A stretch of 64,000 nucleotides of DNA from Camellia lanceoleosa (GCA_025200525.1 CM045767.1:7919273-7983272); one strand, 5' to 3'; counted from the first letter of the stretch, positions 33,085 to 46,902 are shown. Translations and numbers: made by a program. Notes: generated from the letters alone by a model not told the origin.

Positions 33085-33890
33085 GAAGGCACAAACACAT
33101 GTAAGTAAAGGACACGTGACAATGTACACAATGTGTAAAGATGTAGACACATGTAAGTAAAGCACACGTGACAACGCATATAATGTGTATGATGAGGAAC
33201 TTGGACACATGTGAGTAAAGTATACATGACAACGCATACAATGTGTACAAAAAGAAACTTGAACACATATAAGTAAAAGCGTCTGGCGACAACGCATGCA
33301 ATGTGTATAGGAACTTGAACACATATAAGTAAAGCATAACGCGACAACACATGCTGTGTGTATAGGAACTTGAACACATATAAGTAAAGCGATACACGAC
33401 AAAGCATGCAATGTGTATAAAAGGAACTTGAACACATATAAGTAAAGCATAACGCAACAACGCATGCAATGTGTATAGGAACTTGAACACATATAAGTAA
33501 AGCATAACGCGACAACGCATGCAATGTGTATAGGAGAAACTTGAACACATATAAGTAAAGCGATACGCGACAAAGCATGCAATGTGTATAGGAACTTGAA
33601 CACATATAAGTAAAGCATAACGCGACAACGCATGCAATGTGTATAAAAGGAACTTGAACACATATAAGTAAAGCATATGCGACAATGCATGCAATGTGTA
33701 TAAAAGGAACTTGAACACATATAAGTAAAGCATATGCGACAACGCATGCAATGTGTATAAAAGGAACTTAAACACATATAAGTAAAGCATAACGCGACAA
33801 CGCATGCAATGTGTATAGGAACTTGAACACATATAAGTAAAGCATAACATGACAACGCATGCAATGTGTATAGGAGGAAGGGGGCATATT
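33085..33890. repeat. 55-58-bp minisatellite in unit B
   Basis: About fourteen tandem copies of a unit containing GAACTTGAACACATATAAGT, AAAGCATAACGCGACAACGC and ATGCAATGTGTATAGG. The period alternates between 55 and 58-61 because of an AAAAGG or GAGAA insert. Units at the left end (33085-33250) are more diverged. Open frames of 331, 308 and 174 codons on the minus strand all cross it in different frames, and are repeat artefacts. Confidence 0.9.
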
Positions 33891-34877
33891 CAACTGAAGC
33901 ATGGTAAAGGCATGTTATCCATGATGTTGAGATGCAAATTCAGAACTAGACGAGGCATTGTGTAATGCGAGATGCATAACAAGCGTACTTTTTAAAGCCA
34001 AAACGAAACAACGTAATACGACATGATTGAAACGATTTGTGGAACTCGCAATATACAAAAAGGATACGGGAAGGGATGCTCCTCGCACGCACTGAGCATT
34101 GCTTATAGAAGACATAGCTTGAGGTCAACTCGAAGGTCTACTAATGTTCCAAAAGTGCGCTTCCTTGCACTATCTTGAGTAATGAAGGTGCCAAACCACA
34201 TCATTGACTCGAACAAGGGTGCGAGATGCATCGACCGCAAGGGGAGGTTATCGGTGTCAATCCCGATACTTTGCTGCCCTGCCCTTCTTTTGCTTTACTT
34301 TCCTTTTTACTGGTAGTTTTAAGCACATTGCAATGCCTCAGGCAGGTTTTCAAAACTGTGTATTTTTTGCGAAAGACATGATGGAAATGAAATAGCTATT
34401 TTGTTAAAAAAGGTGTTACATTTGTACTTTTCATGTATCGCATCGCATCGCATTACACAACAACGCAAATGAGGTTTGAATCTTTATTTGAAAAGTAAGC
34501 GCTTGCCTCGTAATAATTAGGTAGTGAGCTGACTAACGACAAAAACAACTTGATAAGCAAAACAAAGAACTCAATAAGCTAACCAAGTGTAGATACAACT
34601 CGATAAGCAAAGCAAAAACTTAAAGAATGTGAAATACAACTCGATAAGCAAATGTACAACAACTCGATAAGCAAATAGACGTGACCTCGCGAAATTGCCA
34701 CCAGAAGACATTGGAAGTGGTGCCAGTCCACAAATTCTCAGCATGTTCAACACATAAATAGCTCAGGGAACAAGAAGGAAGACCACCGGCCACGAGGGAA
34801 AGGCCACCGGCCATAATAAATTCCCATCGTCCAACAGTGGTGGTCGGCCGGCACTATCTTTGGCCGGTCGGCCATAA

Positions 34878-36228
34878 ATGGCAAAGATCACCAGAATGCT
34901 GATAGCTGTCTTCCACTCATACCTTATCCCCTACAAAAAGCCTCAACTTCATAGTTTCTCTCAATTCAACACTGATTTGCTCCAAATGGAAGAGTTTCTT
35001 GCCCAAAATCTCATAGCTTGGATTGCCAACTTGGATAGCTCGGAAAGGCTGAATTTCTGGGGCTTCGGCATAAACGCACTATTCACTCTGAGTCGTACTC
35101 CGTTGCACTTTTCGTTCCTCCATGCCACGGCAAGGTTTTGGAACCCGGTAACACATGTGTTTAGCTTTGGCGCGCAAGAGGTATGTCCTTCCTTTGAAGA
35201 TTTCCAAGTTTTAATGGAATCCGAGCACAACGAAGAAATCTTGCCCCAACTTTGCTTCGGCCATGCCTAGGCTTTAGGGCGAATGTGTGGGCTCACGATG
35301 CATGACGCTCGATCTTTGATTGGTGACGGAATACTGGATGTTCCGAGTTTGGTTTGCCGGTTTTGATCTTTGGTGACCGCGATGACCATCATTGGCAGGG
35401 TTTTCGGCGACACGCCCTCTATTTATGCATGCTATCTCATTTCTTGCTTGCCTCAGACTCCGGAGGATCTAGCGTCCGGTTGATCGAGGTTGCCCAAGGC
35501 CTAAAGGAGGGCAAAAGCTGCATTGCCATGACATTAGCCGAGACGTTGATGGGCTTGGACGCTTTCTATTGCCGGGAAACGACTAGATTCACGGGGAGTC
35601 CACTACTGTTGCAGGTAATGTTTCCCACCCTATCTCACATATGTATTGCTTACATCACTCGGCCCTCAGGCTCGGTTTTTCTCACAAAACCATTTTCTCA
35701 TCGTACATCTCTCTATTCTTTAATCTCTCATTTTTCATCCCTCCTCAGGTGTGGTTGATGGACAAGTTGCAGGTTGTGGACTCTTGCCCGGCATACTCGG
35801 CTCGCGGCTACTTCTTCTGGCAACGCCTAGTCGACACCCTGGATGAGGGATGGTGGTTCGACTGGATGTGTAATTTGTCTGCAGACCGCATTGCTTGGCG
35901 TTGTCCTTGGCTCAACTTACCGGCAATGAGTTATAGCATGTCCCGGCAGACTGGGATTCAATTGGTTGGCTTAACTCACTGTGTGTTCTATTTCCCGTTC
36001 CGATTTCAGCGCCAGTTCGGCCATGATCAGACTTGCCCGCTAGAGGGGATAGAGTACCCTGCTGCATTCCCGGTCTAAGGCGCACAGCTTGCTCGGTATG
36101 CCACAGCATGGAGGACGAGAGAACTCCTGGCCCCCGTTCCCACTTTTAGTTGCATTTTGTCTGATGAGTGCATAGATTGGCTCAACGAAGAGGCACAGAT
36201 TGGGCCCACTTTGGCGTCTGAAGCTTGA
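34878..36228 (+). pseudogene. Plant-mobile-domain/DUF7745-type gene, copy B
   Basis: This is the better copy of the antisense gene. From ATG 34878 (or ATG 34986, MEEFLAQNLIAWIANLDSSE), exon 1 encodes FWGFGINALFTLSRTPLHF, RFWNPVTHVFSFGAQEVCPS and FEDFQVLMES, then TAG at 35268 (a glutamine codon in copy A), GRMCGLTMHDARSLIGDG and a one-base shift near 35365. It continues RRHALYLCMLSHFLL and LAETLMGLDAFYCRETTRF. The intron is 35615-35748 (GCAG/GTAATG...CCTCAG/GTG). Exon 2 runs VWLMDKLQVVDSCPAYSARG to YPAAFPV, TAA at 36076, then stays open in frame to TGA 36228 (TAWRTRELLAPVPTFSCILS). About 400 codons in all. It lies downstream of, and antisense to, Tat pol. Membership of the PMD-like family is inferred from motif layout. 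Confidence 0.7.
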
Positions 36229-36372
36229 CCCGACTCACGGGAGGCGCGAGAACACCTGACTTAGCTATGCCCCGAATTTATTGCTTTATTAGTACTTTCA
36301 AGTTTTCTTTATGAATGTAACCAAAAGCAACTTCAATTTGTATGCAAGAGCAGGAGAACTTTGTATTGAAAT

Positions 36373-36378
36373 CAATAA
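36373..36378 (+). terminator. Candidate poly(A) signal AATAAA, copy B
   Basis: AATAAA in GAAATCAATAAAATTGAAG lies about 145 bases past the end of the gene at 36228 and is conserved with copy A (27891). Confidence 0.5.
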
Positions 36379-36900
36379 AATTGAAGATTGTAGGTACTGA
36401 AAATTTTCCACCTTGGTCCAAAAATGGTCTAAGTTGTAAAAAGATTAATTTGAACAAAGTCAACTTTTATTAAAACTTTTCAAAACCATTTTCGATATGG
36501 ATCAGAACTGGACACGCCTGAGATCTGTCACTGAGATGCACAACCCTGGATTCTAGCAACTGGAAAGTTGCCCCTAGTCTGAGTAGCACTGCACCGGAGA
36601 TCACAACCAAAACTCTTGAATACTGAATAGACAAAGATGACCAAGGTGATCAAATGGACAAAGTTGATCGGGGAAGAGTTTATGGCTAAACTTCAGGATG
36701 AAGTTGCCTACATATCCCAAGGATGGGAATCAAGCCTTACGTAGTTCAGGCTCGGGTTCACTCGAGTATTTTCACTCTCCTTTTACGCTCTAACTTTTTC
36801 CAAAGCCGCCCTTTGCGAGCTCAGTTTTTATAACTTCAAATTTTTCATGCTCTAACTTTTGCCTAGGTCGCCCTTTCGGGTTTTCGGCCTAGTGAGCCAC

Positions 36901-37925
36901 TCAAGGGTAATATTTCTTTAACTTGTCCATATTGATCGGCTGTGAGAACTCTAGGCCATCTACGTCCATTAGAACAACAGCTCCACCTGACCGGATAGAC
37001 TTAATGACGTAGGGACCAGTCCAATTGGGTCTGAACTTGCCCCTTGGGTCGTGGATGGGAGCTCGGTTGTCCTTGAGCACCAAATCTCCTTCTTTTAGAT
37101 TCCTGGACTTAACTTTCTAGTTAAAAGCCCTAGTAATTCTGCGCTGATAACCTTGAACATGGTACAGTGTTTTCAGTCTGCGCTGGTCAAAGAGCATGAG
37201 TTCTTCAAATCTGCTCTGCTGCCAATCTGCTTCGGCTATCTGACACTCAGCCAGCACTCTCAAAGATGAAACTTCAATCTCGATAGGTAGAACGGCCTCC
37301 ATCCCATAAACTAATGAATACAGAGTCGCCCGATGGGCGTTCTAATTGAAGTCCGGTAGCCCCACAAAGCAAATGGCAACTTATCTGGCCAGTCTCGGTG
37401 GGTTTCCACCATCTTCTGCAATATGTGTTTGATATTCTTGTTGGCGGTCTCGACCGCTCCATTGGTCTGCGGCCGATAGGTGGATGACTTATGAAAAGCT
37501 ACATTGTATTTTTTCAACAAGTCAATCACTTCCTTCTTGAAGTGAGAACCATTATCTGAAATGATCTCGTTCGGGACCCCATAGCGACAGATGATGTTGT
37601 TCCTGATAAATTTTGCAACATGTGAAGCCTTCAACACCGCATAGGATTGGGCCTCAACCCACTTCGTGAAATAGTCTATCGCGACCAGGATGAACTCATG
37701 CCTATTAGACCCCTTCGGAGTGACAGCCCCGATCACATCAATTCCCCAAACTGAAAATGGCCATGGCGAAGTCATGTTGTATAGCTTCGACGGAAGGATG
37801 TTCATGCGGTTTGCATGGATCTGGCATTTGTGGCATCGCCGAACAAAGCCGATACAATCCTTCTCCATGGTGGACCAATAACAACCTTGTCTGAGGATCT
37901 TACGTGCTAGCATTACCCGTTCATA
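36901..37925 (-). pseudogene. Tat integrase
   Basis: Integrase inserts the element cDNA into chromosomal DNA. In order: CHKCQIHAN (zinc-binding CC pair), SVWGIDVIGAVTPKG (first catalytic Asp), GVPNEIISDNGSHFKKE (second Asp), TYRPQTNGAVETANKNIKHI (catalytic Glu), LPFALWGYRTSIRTPIG, then a break at 37300-37325, the PIEIEVSSLRVLAE region, a TAG near 37120, and a C-terminal beta-barrel-like part (GKFRPNWTGPYVIKSI ... GLEFSQPINMDKLKKYYP). All three catalytic residues are present; one frameshift and one stop break the frame. Confidence 0.85.
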
Positions 37926-38119
37926 TCGCGCATTCCCTCCATGGATGGCCTCTATCGAGCGTTTTGATTCTTGACTTCAACACACGGCTTATGCATTCCC
38001 GGATGACCTCTCTTATACAATTTACCTCCGCAGATGATGAACTAAACGACCATTCTTCTGATTGCCCTTTTATCCTTGGCATTTACCCCTGGTGGATATG
38101 CTTCCTTTTCCAAGAAATT

Positions 38120-39010
38120 TCAAATATCGTAATACCAGGGGTTCTCATCTTGAACCTCATCTATCACAACAATCGACTCGTAAGCCGGCACAAATTTTTG
38201 GTCGATAATGACTGGACACATCCAGACTCCAAACGGGATGTCTATCATGGAAGATAGAGTTGCTAGTGAATCTGCGAACCTGTTGTTCTCTTTTAACAGA
38301 TGAGCAAAGTTTAACTTCTCAAACCGAGGAATTAACAAGTCCAAGGTCTGGTGATACATAATCATCTTTTCTTCTTTGACTTTCCAATCTCCTTTTGCTT
38401 GAGATAAAACAAGGTTTGAGTCCCCGATGACGTCCAACCGTTTTGCCCCTAGTTCCAGGGCTGCTTCTAGACCGGCAATGCATGCCTCATATTCTGCTTC
38501 GTTGTTCGAGACTTTGAACCGGAGCTTGAATGCTAGAGGGATACGGGAGTTGTCGAGTGCTATCAGTAACACTCCTATCCCATACCCGTACTGGTTTTAC
38601 ACTTGGTCAAAGTAGATCGTCCAAAACTCGTTGTCGATTTGCAAAATGGCCTCATCTGGAAATAAGTACTCAACTGCTTCACCTTCTTCCACTAGATGAT
38701 CGGCTAAGAACTCTGCTACCGCTCTTCCCTTGACTGACTTGCACGTCACATATTTTAGATCGAATTCGGAAAGCAACAGCAACCAACGAGCTAGCCTACC
38801 CGTAAGCGCCGGTTTCTCGAATAGATATTTGATGGGATCTAATCTTGAAACCAACATTACAGAGTGAGCTAACAGGTAGTGCCGCAGTTTCCTGGTAGCC
38901 CATACCAAGGCTAAGCAAGCCTTTTCCAACAGTGTGTAGCGAGTCTCATACTCCAGCATCTTCTTGCTCAGGTAGTAGATGGCTCTCTCTACTTTGTCCT
39001 CTGATTCTTC
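38120..39010 (-). pseudogene. Tat RNase H plus second (archaeal-type) RNase H
   Basis: The first domain reads YTLLEKACLALVWATRKLRH, SRLDPIKYLFEKPALTGRLA and AVAEFLADH, the usual retrotransposon RNase H. A linker (EYLFPDEAILQIDNEFWTIY) and a TAA at 38597 follow. The second domain reads FKVSNNEAEYEACIAGLEAA, DVIGDSNLVLSQAKGDWKVK and ENNRFADSLATLSSM, matching the EAEYEA/GDS/ADxLA motifs of type-I RNases H of archaeal kind. A doubled RNase H of this sort marks the Tat lineage. Upstream of 38959 the link to RT is broken. Confidence 0.85.
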
Positions 39011-39140
39011 TTGCGAGCATCTGACCCATTGTAGTCTCAGTTACTGAAAGATACAAAATCAACGGTCTCCCTGGCTCTGGTGGTGACAACACGGGTGGGT
39101 TCTGTAAGTATTCCTTGATCTGTTCAAAAGCAGCTTGGCA

Positions 39141-40508
39141 TCAGCCGTCCCATTGGAACTTCGTTCCTTTCTTCAGGAGACCAAAAAGTGGTTCACAAGT
39201 CAAGGTTAATTTTGAGATAAACCGTCTTATGAATTGCACTTTACCCAGAAAGCCTCGCACCTCCTTTTCAGTCCTTGGTGGTGGCATTTCTAAGATGGCC
39301 TTGATTTTGGAAGGGTCGACTTCGATACCTCTCTGTGTAATCAAGAACCCCAGCATTTTCCCTACTGTAACAGCGAACGTACACTTCTGAGGATTCAGCC
39401 GCAATCGAAATTCTCTGATCCTTTGGAAGAATTTTTGCAAGGCGGTGTAGTGGCCCTCTCTTTCTTTGGACTTGACAATCATGTCGTCCACGTACACCTC
39501 AACCTCTTTGCGGATCATGTCGTGCAATATTGTGGTCGCGGCACGTTGATATGTAGCTCCAGCATTCTTTAACCCAAATGGCATCACCCTGTAACAGTAA
39601 GTCCCCCACAAGGTGGTGAAAGCAGTCTTTTCCCAGTCTTCTGGTGCCATCACTATCTAATTGTACCCTGAGAAGCCATCCATGAATGAAAGCAAAGCAC
39701 GCCCTACTATGAAGTCCACCAACTCATCGATATGCGGTAAAGGAAAGTCGTCCTTCGGACTGGCTCTGTTCAAATCCCTGAAATCCACGTACACCCGGAT
39801 CTTGCCATCCTTCTTCAGCACTAGAACTATGTTGGCCAACCAAGTCGGGTATTCAGATACCAGTAGGAACCCTGCGTCGATTTGCTTGGTGACCTCTTCC
39901 TTAATCTTGAGGGCCCAGTCCGGGCGGATTCTTCTGAGTTTCTGTTTGATGGGTTGGGCCTCGGGGTCAAGAGGGATCCGGTGCTGTACAATCTCAGGAT
40001 CGATTCCAGGCATGTCTTCGTAGGACCACGCGAAAACATCTTTGAAATCTTTTAATAAAGCGACTAAGCGCTCGCGTTCCTCTGAAGACAACGTGGACCC
40101 AATCTGGACCAGCCGCGGGTCCTTCTCAATATCAATATTCATAGTAGTGATTTCATCAACTAAAGGTTTAATTAATCGTTGCAAAACCGGAGGAATTTCT
40201 TCCTCGTCGTTTTTATCAAAATTTTGAAAGTCCTGATTCAAGCAATAAATCAAAGGTACAGAAAAGTACTCAGAAACCACAGCCACATCATTCTTATTAA
40301 TTGCTTCCAAATCGTCTGATTCTTCGGTTACAACAGACTCAAAAGAGAAAGAAAAAAACGACCTGGATAGGACTGTGGCATCCGGGTTATCACCCCCAGG
40401 AATACCGGACTCGAATTCAGACTTAGTCGAGCGGGAACCTGATTCCGACTCAACAGATTCAGAGGAATCAGATTCCGGCTCACTACCTGACCCGATGCTG
40501 CTTGACAA
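39141..40508 (-). pseudogene. Tat reverse transcriptase
   Basis: The N-terminal part (40508-39657) has an acidic Ser-rich leader, then FKDVFAWSYEDMPGIDPEIV, IKQKLRRIRPDWALKIKEEV, WLANIVLVLKKDGKIRVYVD, FRDLNRASPKDDFPLPHIDE and LSFMDGFSGYN. A TAG (39656-39658 region) stands where glutamine is usual, and the frame goes on IVMAPEDWEKTAFTTLWGTY, CYRVMPFGLKNAGATYQRA and the catalytic YVDDMIVKS (the Asp pair at about 39483-39488), ending LFGLLKKGTKFQWDG. Apart from the single TAG, RT is intact. The CAG-to-TAG change fits C-to-T decay at a CHG site. Confidence 0.9.
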
Positions 40509-41802
40509 AAATCCCTCTTCATACTGCCAATGAGGGAAGGTGCGATGGATGCATCCAAAATGTTTGCTGGTAGGCCCAAAGCCGTTTCATTCCCGATCAT
40601 GGACACCGAGAAGTTATCCCCCAAGCACTTTTGTTCGATCGAAGGATCTGAAAGTAGACATGCCAGTGCTACCCCCATTTCACTTTCGGCGTCCTCAGAC
40701 TCCACTTTCTTGCTCTGCTTATCCTCAACTGTTGGGTCTGCTTTCGCAACATCATCCCGGATAACTATAGGTCAAAGAAAATCTCAAACCACGCACGCTT
40801 CCTCTCCGCGTTCAGCTATGGCTTTGGGAAGCCACAAAATGGAAAGTGCTACCCCTCCCGGACGAAGCGTCTGTTTAGGATACCCTGGATGGGTCGATGC
40901 ATTAGCTCAAAAGGCTTCCCCGCCTGCTTCGCTCTGGCTCTCCCAGCCATCTCCTTACCTTTCCTTATCCAATCCTCTTTGGTGGGCAGATAACCCAAGC
41001 CAAAGGTGTGTGGGGTGTGTGGCACTTGCCAACGCCGCAACGCTCTTTCCCAATCGCATCCCGGGGATGTGTTGAAGCTTGTTGATGAGGTATATTGATT
41101 GTACACTAACATACACCCCCTCATTAACAACTAATATGTTCTACACGACCCGGGCCTCAGCCAGGGCAAAACCCGACATGAATACATCCTCCATTCCGTG
41201 CTCAATTTCCAAAACTGGCGTAAATACTTCTGACGGTGGATGGATCGAGGAATGTCCAAAGACGATGGCTACTCCCTTGCCATGGGGGTCTTTCACCATC
41301 TGTTGCAAGGTGGTGAAAGCGCCTTTACTTGGTGCAACCACAGCTGCCCCAGAAGTAGGTTAAAGGTCACGGGAACTTGTAAGACATGAAAGTCTACCTT
41401 ATGCTGTCCTGGCCCAACCTTGGTCTGAATTTTCACTGTCCCCATTACTTCTCTGCTTGTGTTATCACATGCCCGAATCACCTGGGCTGTTGGTACAAAG
41501 TCTGCGGTCTTTAAATCGATTGCATATGTAGTTCTTGCTGGGCACACATTAATGGCGGACCCTGTGTCGACAAGCACCACGGGTATCCATTTGTTTCTGC
41601 ACTCCACAGAGATGTAGAGTGGCTTGTTATGGTTCACACCCTCAGGTGGCAATTCTTTGTCGGAGAAAGTCAACATCGGGGTAGCCCCTCCCGGAAAAAC
41701 TAAGCCCACCAGCTGTTCGGGTGTGGTATCTATTGAGAGCTTGGCCTTGAAAGACCCATTTAAAATAATTAGTATTGTCATCCATTGAAAATGATTTTGC
41801 AA
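40509..41802 (-). pseudogene. Tat protease and PR-RT linker
   Basis: The frame 41802-41293 has PLYISVECRNKWIPVVLVDT, then GSAINVCPA, so the aspartic protease DTGSA is at about 41552-41568, and a later FNLLLGQLWLH, the second conserved retropepsin block. A shift near 41345 moves to a second frame (VAPSKGAFTTLQQMVKDPHG to GFALAEARVV, TAG at 41141). Then follows a linker frame 41130-40849, rich in Arg/Lys (MAGRARAKQAGKPFELMH), and 40705-40509 without clear domains. Gag lies beyond the truncation and is absent. Confidence 0.75.
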
Positions 41803-41810
41803 AAAAAAAA

Positions 41811-42176
41811 AAAACTAGATTATGCAAGTATTATTGATTTATTTGCTTCTAAAAATGCAAGAAGAACAAGGATCAAGCGATATTTATTAGTTGTTGTAAT
41901 GTAATTCTAAGTATTTTTTTATGATTTTGACACAAATCTTTTGTCCTATACTTTCATTTTTTTTTTCATTCAATAAAAAAAACAAATGTGAAGGGCCCAG
42001 AAATTTATTAATTGATTATCGACTTTGGGCCCCGAAAATCTCAGGGCCAGGCCTATACATAAGCGCTCCTAATCTGCGACTCCTCTAAGTGGCCACGTTT
42101 CCCCGCCCCCGCCCCCACTTCATGCAACTATGTTCTCACCTCCACCTTAACCACATCCATTCTTACTGTAACGCCC
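41811..42176. other. Flank of the truncated Tat element
   Basis: An A-tract adjoins the truncation point. AAGGGCCCAGAAATTTATTA and GGGCCCCGAAAATCTCAGGG (about 41990-42045) form a GGGCC-rich word pair of the kind seen at the ends of some plant DNA elements, but no full element could be bounded. Confidence 0.35.
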
Positions 42177-43860
42177 TCAAAATAATAACATTAAACCCAC
42201 AATATTGACATGCATTGATATATAAAAGATCAACATCCTTTTATTCATCAGAGTAATTCATTACAAAAAGTATTACATGTTAACAACATAGCAAATGCCC
42301 TAAGGGCTTACAGCTTTCCAAGTTATCACTTGGTTACAAAAAGAGAGTACTAACTCAATTACACATTGAGCCCTTGGCTTGAATCTACATGTAATACATC
42401 AAGACAAGGAAAGACAACAAAAGTCTGTCCGCCTCTAGCCTCCCAAGCTATGTCCTTGGAGGTGGCATGCTACTTGTACCTGAAAATGATATTCCCATAT
42501 TGGGTGAGCCACAGCCCAGTAGAAATATACTAAACCAGTTATGAACAATGACTAAAAGATTAACAGTTGATGGATGGTCAACACTTTTACATTCTTTCAT
42601 AACACATTACAGTTTCATGACATTCAAGTCCTTATTCCATTTCATTTTCCATTCCCCCATTCAATTATCTCATTTTCAATTGAATCATTAAACTATTCAT
42701 CAAATCCATTTTAATTACATGACAAATGTATCCATGTTTCATAACAATTTCCATTTCTTAATTCATAATCCTAGCTCTGAACCTGGCCATACCCTTTACA
42801 TCATTTCAAAAACATATTACAATTTCATGACATTAAAGTCCATGTCCCAGTTCATTTTCCATTTCCTTTCAACTTTGAGTTTGAAACAAGACTCAACACT
42901 AGTCAAATAATTTAATGAGATTGTAACTCATCTTTTAAACACTTTCATAATTCATAATGGATACACATTCTGATGCTGTATCAAAAACACATAAACCACT
43001 TCCTTACTTTACCGAAGATACACATTTTGGTGCTATATCAACATAACATAGAAACACTTCTATACTTCACAATTGATAACGATATACATTTTAGTGCTAT
43101 ATCAAATCAATTTAAACACTTCCATAATCCACACTTGATACACATTTTAGTGTTGTATTAACGGAGTTCATCCCCTATCTCCTCCCAAACAATATCCGGT
43201 TTAGAGGTCCATCCCCTATCTTCCTCTAAACCGTGGAGTACATCCCCTATCTCCTCCTACACAACACATGTATATAAACATAGATCATATACAATCAATC
43301 AATACATAAAATTAATGTATTATTCCAACCGCTATATTCAATAGCATACTCAATTGATTAGTTTTAGTTTGCCTAATCATCATGCATTGTCTACAACAAT
43401 CAAGACTATCCTCCACCGATAGCCCAAAGCAGTTATTTCTAAACAGAAAATAAATGTACAAAATGGATAATATATCAACATTTCAACTAGGTGAGCGATA
43501 AATAATTCAACTACACCCTTTAATCCCATACATTCCCAATCTCAACATTCCCAATTCAATTCCTCATTTCTCACAATTAATTATACCAATTAATTAACCA
43601 ATGTAATTAGGGCATTTTTCCATAATTAACATTACAACCCTAAGGTTCCATTTTCATCTATATTTCAAGATTAATTCCATTTTTCCATGCCAAACATGCA
43701 TATAGGTTTAATATATTTAAAACCCCAACTTTTGTAAAATTACACAAAAGCCTAAACTTTCTCAGAATTACCCAACAACCCCCAACATATCAAAATGCTA
43801 AAATTTATAGACAAAGCTCATAAAGAGGAGTAGGATATCCATACCTCAAGCCAAGAAGAG
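42177..43860 (-). mobile_element. Tekay-type LTR copy, right end missing or diverged
   Basis: It begins TGTAACGCCCTCAAAATAAT like the LTR at 50344, and follows the 10478 LTR through CTTACAGCTTTCCAAGTTA, the CATCCCCTATCTCCTCC block (43170-43255), CATGCATTGTCTACAACAA and TAAAGAGGAGTAGGATATCC (about 43820). After about 43860 the similarity stops, the CTCGAGCG island is absent and no GATCGCTATA end is found. It is therefore a truncated solo LTR or a diverged subfamily. The frames inside (42719, 42973) are chance. Confidence 0.7.
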
Positions 43861-45133
43861 GAAGCAAGCCAAAAATCCAAATTTTCGATTTTGCCGAATT
43901 CTGATCTCCACCGATCAAAATATTGCTCTCACCAAGCTCTTTATTTTGGTCTCAAGAACATGGGTCTGAAGTTTACTACAAGTGTCCCTTCCAATTATTC
44001 CACAAAAAGGGCTGAAAACACACAGCCCATAACACCCATGACCAATATACACACAGCCGATAAATGACGTGGGCCACACACCATGAACCAAAAACCTACG
44101 TGGGCCAAGAATTGGCCTACCCCACTATCAACAACTATAATCAACATTGCCACAATTCCTCGCTCCCACGCATCAACAGATATAACTTCTAGGATGACTC
44201 TTCAATTAATACATGAAACACTCCATATATGTATGATGTGTACAAATTCCTAGAATAAAAACATAACTATTTAGAGTACCAAAATCATGTTTAATTTCAA
44301 ACAAAGATGGAACCCAATGCTTCTTGAGTGAAAAAAAAACATACATACCTTATCGCTCGATGCGGAAGGATCCATTCTCTATACTCTCCTCAAATTCTTG
44401 CAACTTCCGGGCAAACTCGGGACAGACCAGAACCCAATGTCTGCTCGATGTGATGACGAGAGAGTGCACAGAAGAGAGGGCGTTGGGTCTAGATCTGGTA
44501 GTCATACCAAGTATACGGACAAGTTTTGAGACATCATTTTGTTAGATAATGTCTCAATGGGACCACATAATTAAATGTGGTGTTATCATTTATAAAAAGC
44601 TTACAATTTAAGTGATTCAATTTAGTTAATAGGCTTAAGGGTATATGTGTTATGGACCTAATGTGTAGATACTAGTTGTATAATTTCTATTTCTATGAGG
44701 GGCAGAAATAGAAATTAAAACATATTGGTTAAAGTTGGTTTAATGACTAATTAATTGGTTTAATGGCTAATTAATTAGTTTAATGGTTAATGGGTAACTG
44801 ATGTCTGTTTAATATCCCATATGGTGGTTTCATGGGACTTTATAACTTTCAGTTATGAAAACCAATTACAACCTTTAAAAGGTTATGGTCCCTATTCCTT
44901 CCTAAGTGGTGAAAAAGAACAATGCCATGTTTTCTAAATCCTCTCAAGGAGAAACATAAGGCACCAAAGGGGAAAGGATTAGAAGGCAATAACATAGTCA
45001 ATAACAAAGAGTTTATTGATAATCACGCTTCCGTTTAATCATTCATCAATAGATTCAGGTATGTCATTTTGTCTTGATTTCTTGTTGATACACATGGTAA
45101 TTGATCCGAAGTTTAAGGTTTATGTTCTGAAAT
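43861..45133. other. Intergenic DNA, possible LTR remnants
   Basis: No gene is recognised. Between 44730 and 44800 the phrase TTTAATGGCTAATTAATTRG recurs as a short tandem repeat. The stretch 44850-45060 (GGTTATGGTCCCTATTCC ... AATCATTCATCAATAGATTC) has the look of a retrotransposon LTR end, but no partner was found. Confidence 0.35.

Positions 45134-46902
<1,769 letters not shown>

Larger units (their letters stand above)
32561..41810 (-). mobile_element. Tat-lineage Ty3/gypsy element (unit B), 5'-truncated
   Basis: In element orientation the order is protease, RT, RNase H, a second archaeal-type RNase H, integrase, an antisense two-exon gene, a minisatellite, a polypurine stretch and the 3' LTR. 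Extra RNase H and extra ORFs plus 3' tandem repeats are known traits of the plant Tat lineage (Ogre/Retand/TatIII group). Gag, primer-binding site and 5' LTR are missing: similarity to pol stops at about 41800, next to an A-tract and unrelated AT-rich DNA. All domains carry stops or shifts, so the copy is not autonomous as read. Confidence 0.8.

Noticed and set aside
32869..33864. 331-codon and overlapping 308- and 174-codon minus frames
   Set aside because: They cross a 55-58-bp minisatellite and are open in all three frames because the repeat lacks stops on that strand; the protein is only the translated repeat.
33085..33890. Regular direct repeats resembling a CRISPR array
   Set aside because: The units are contiguous tandem repeats without unique spacers, in a plant nuclear retrotransposon.
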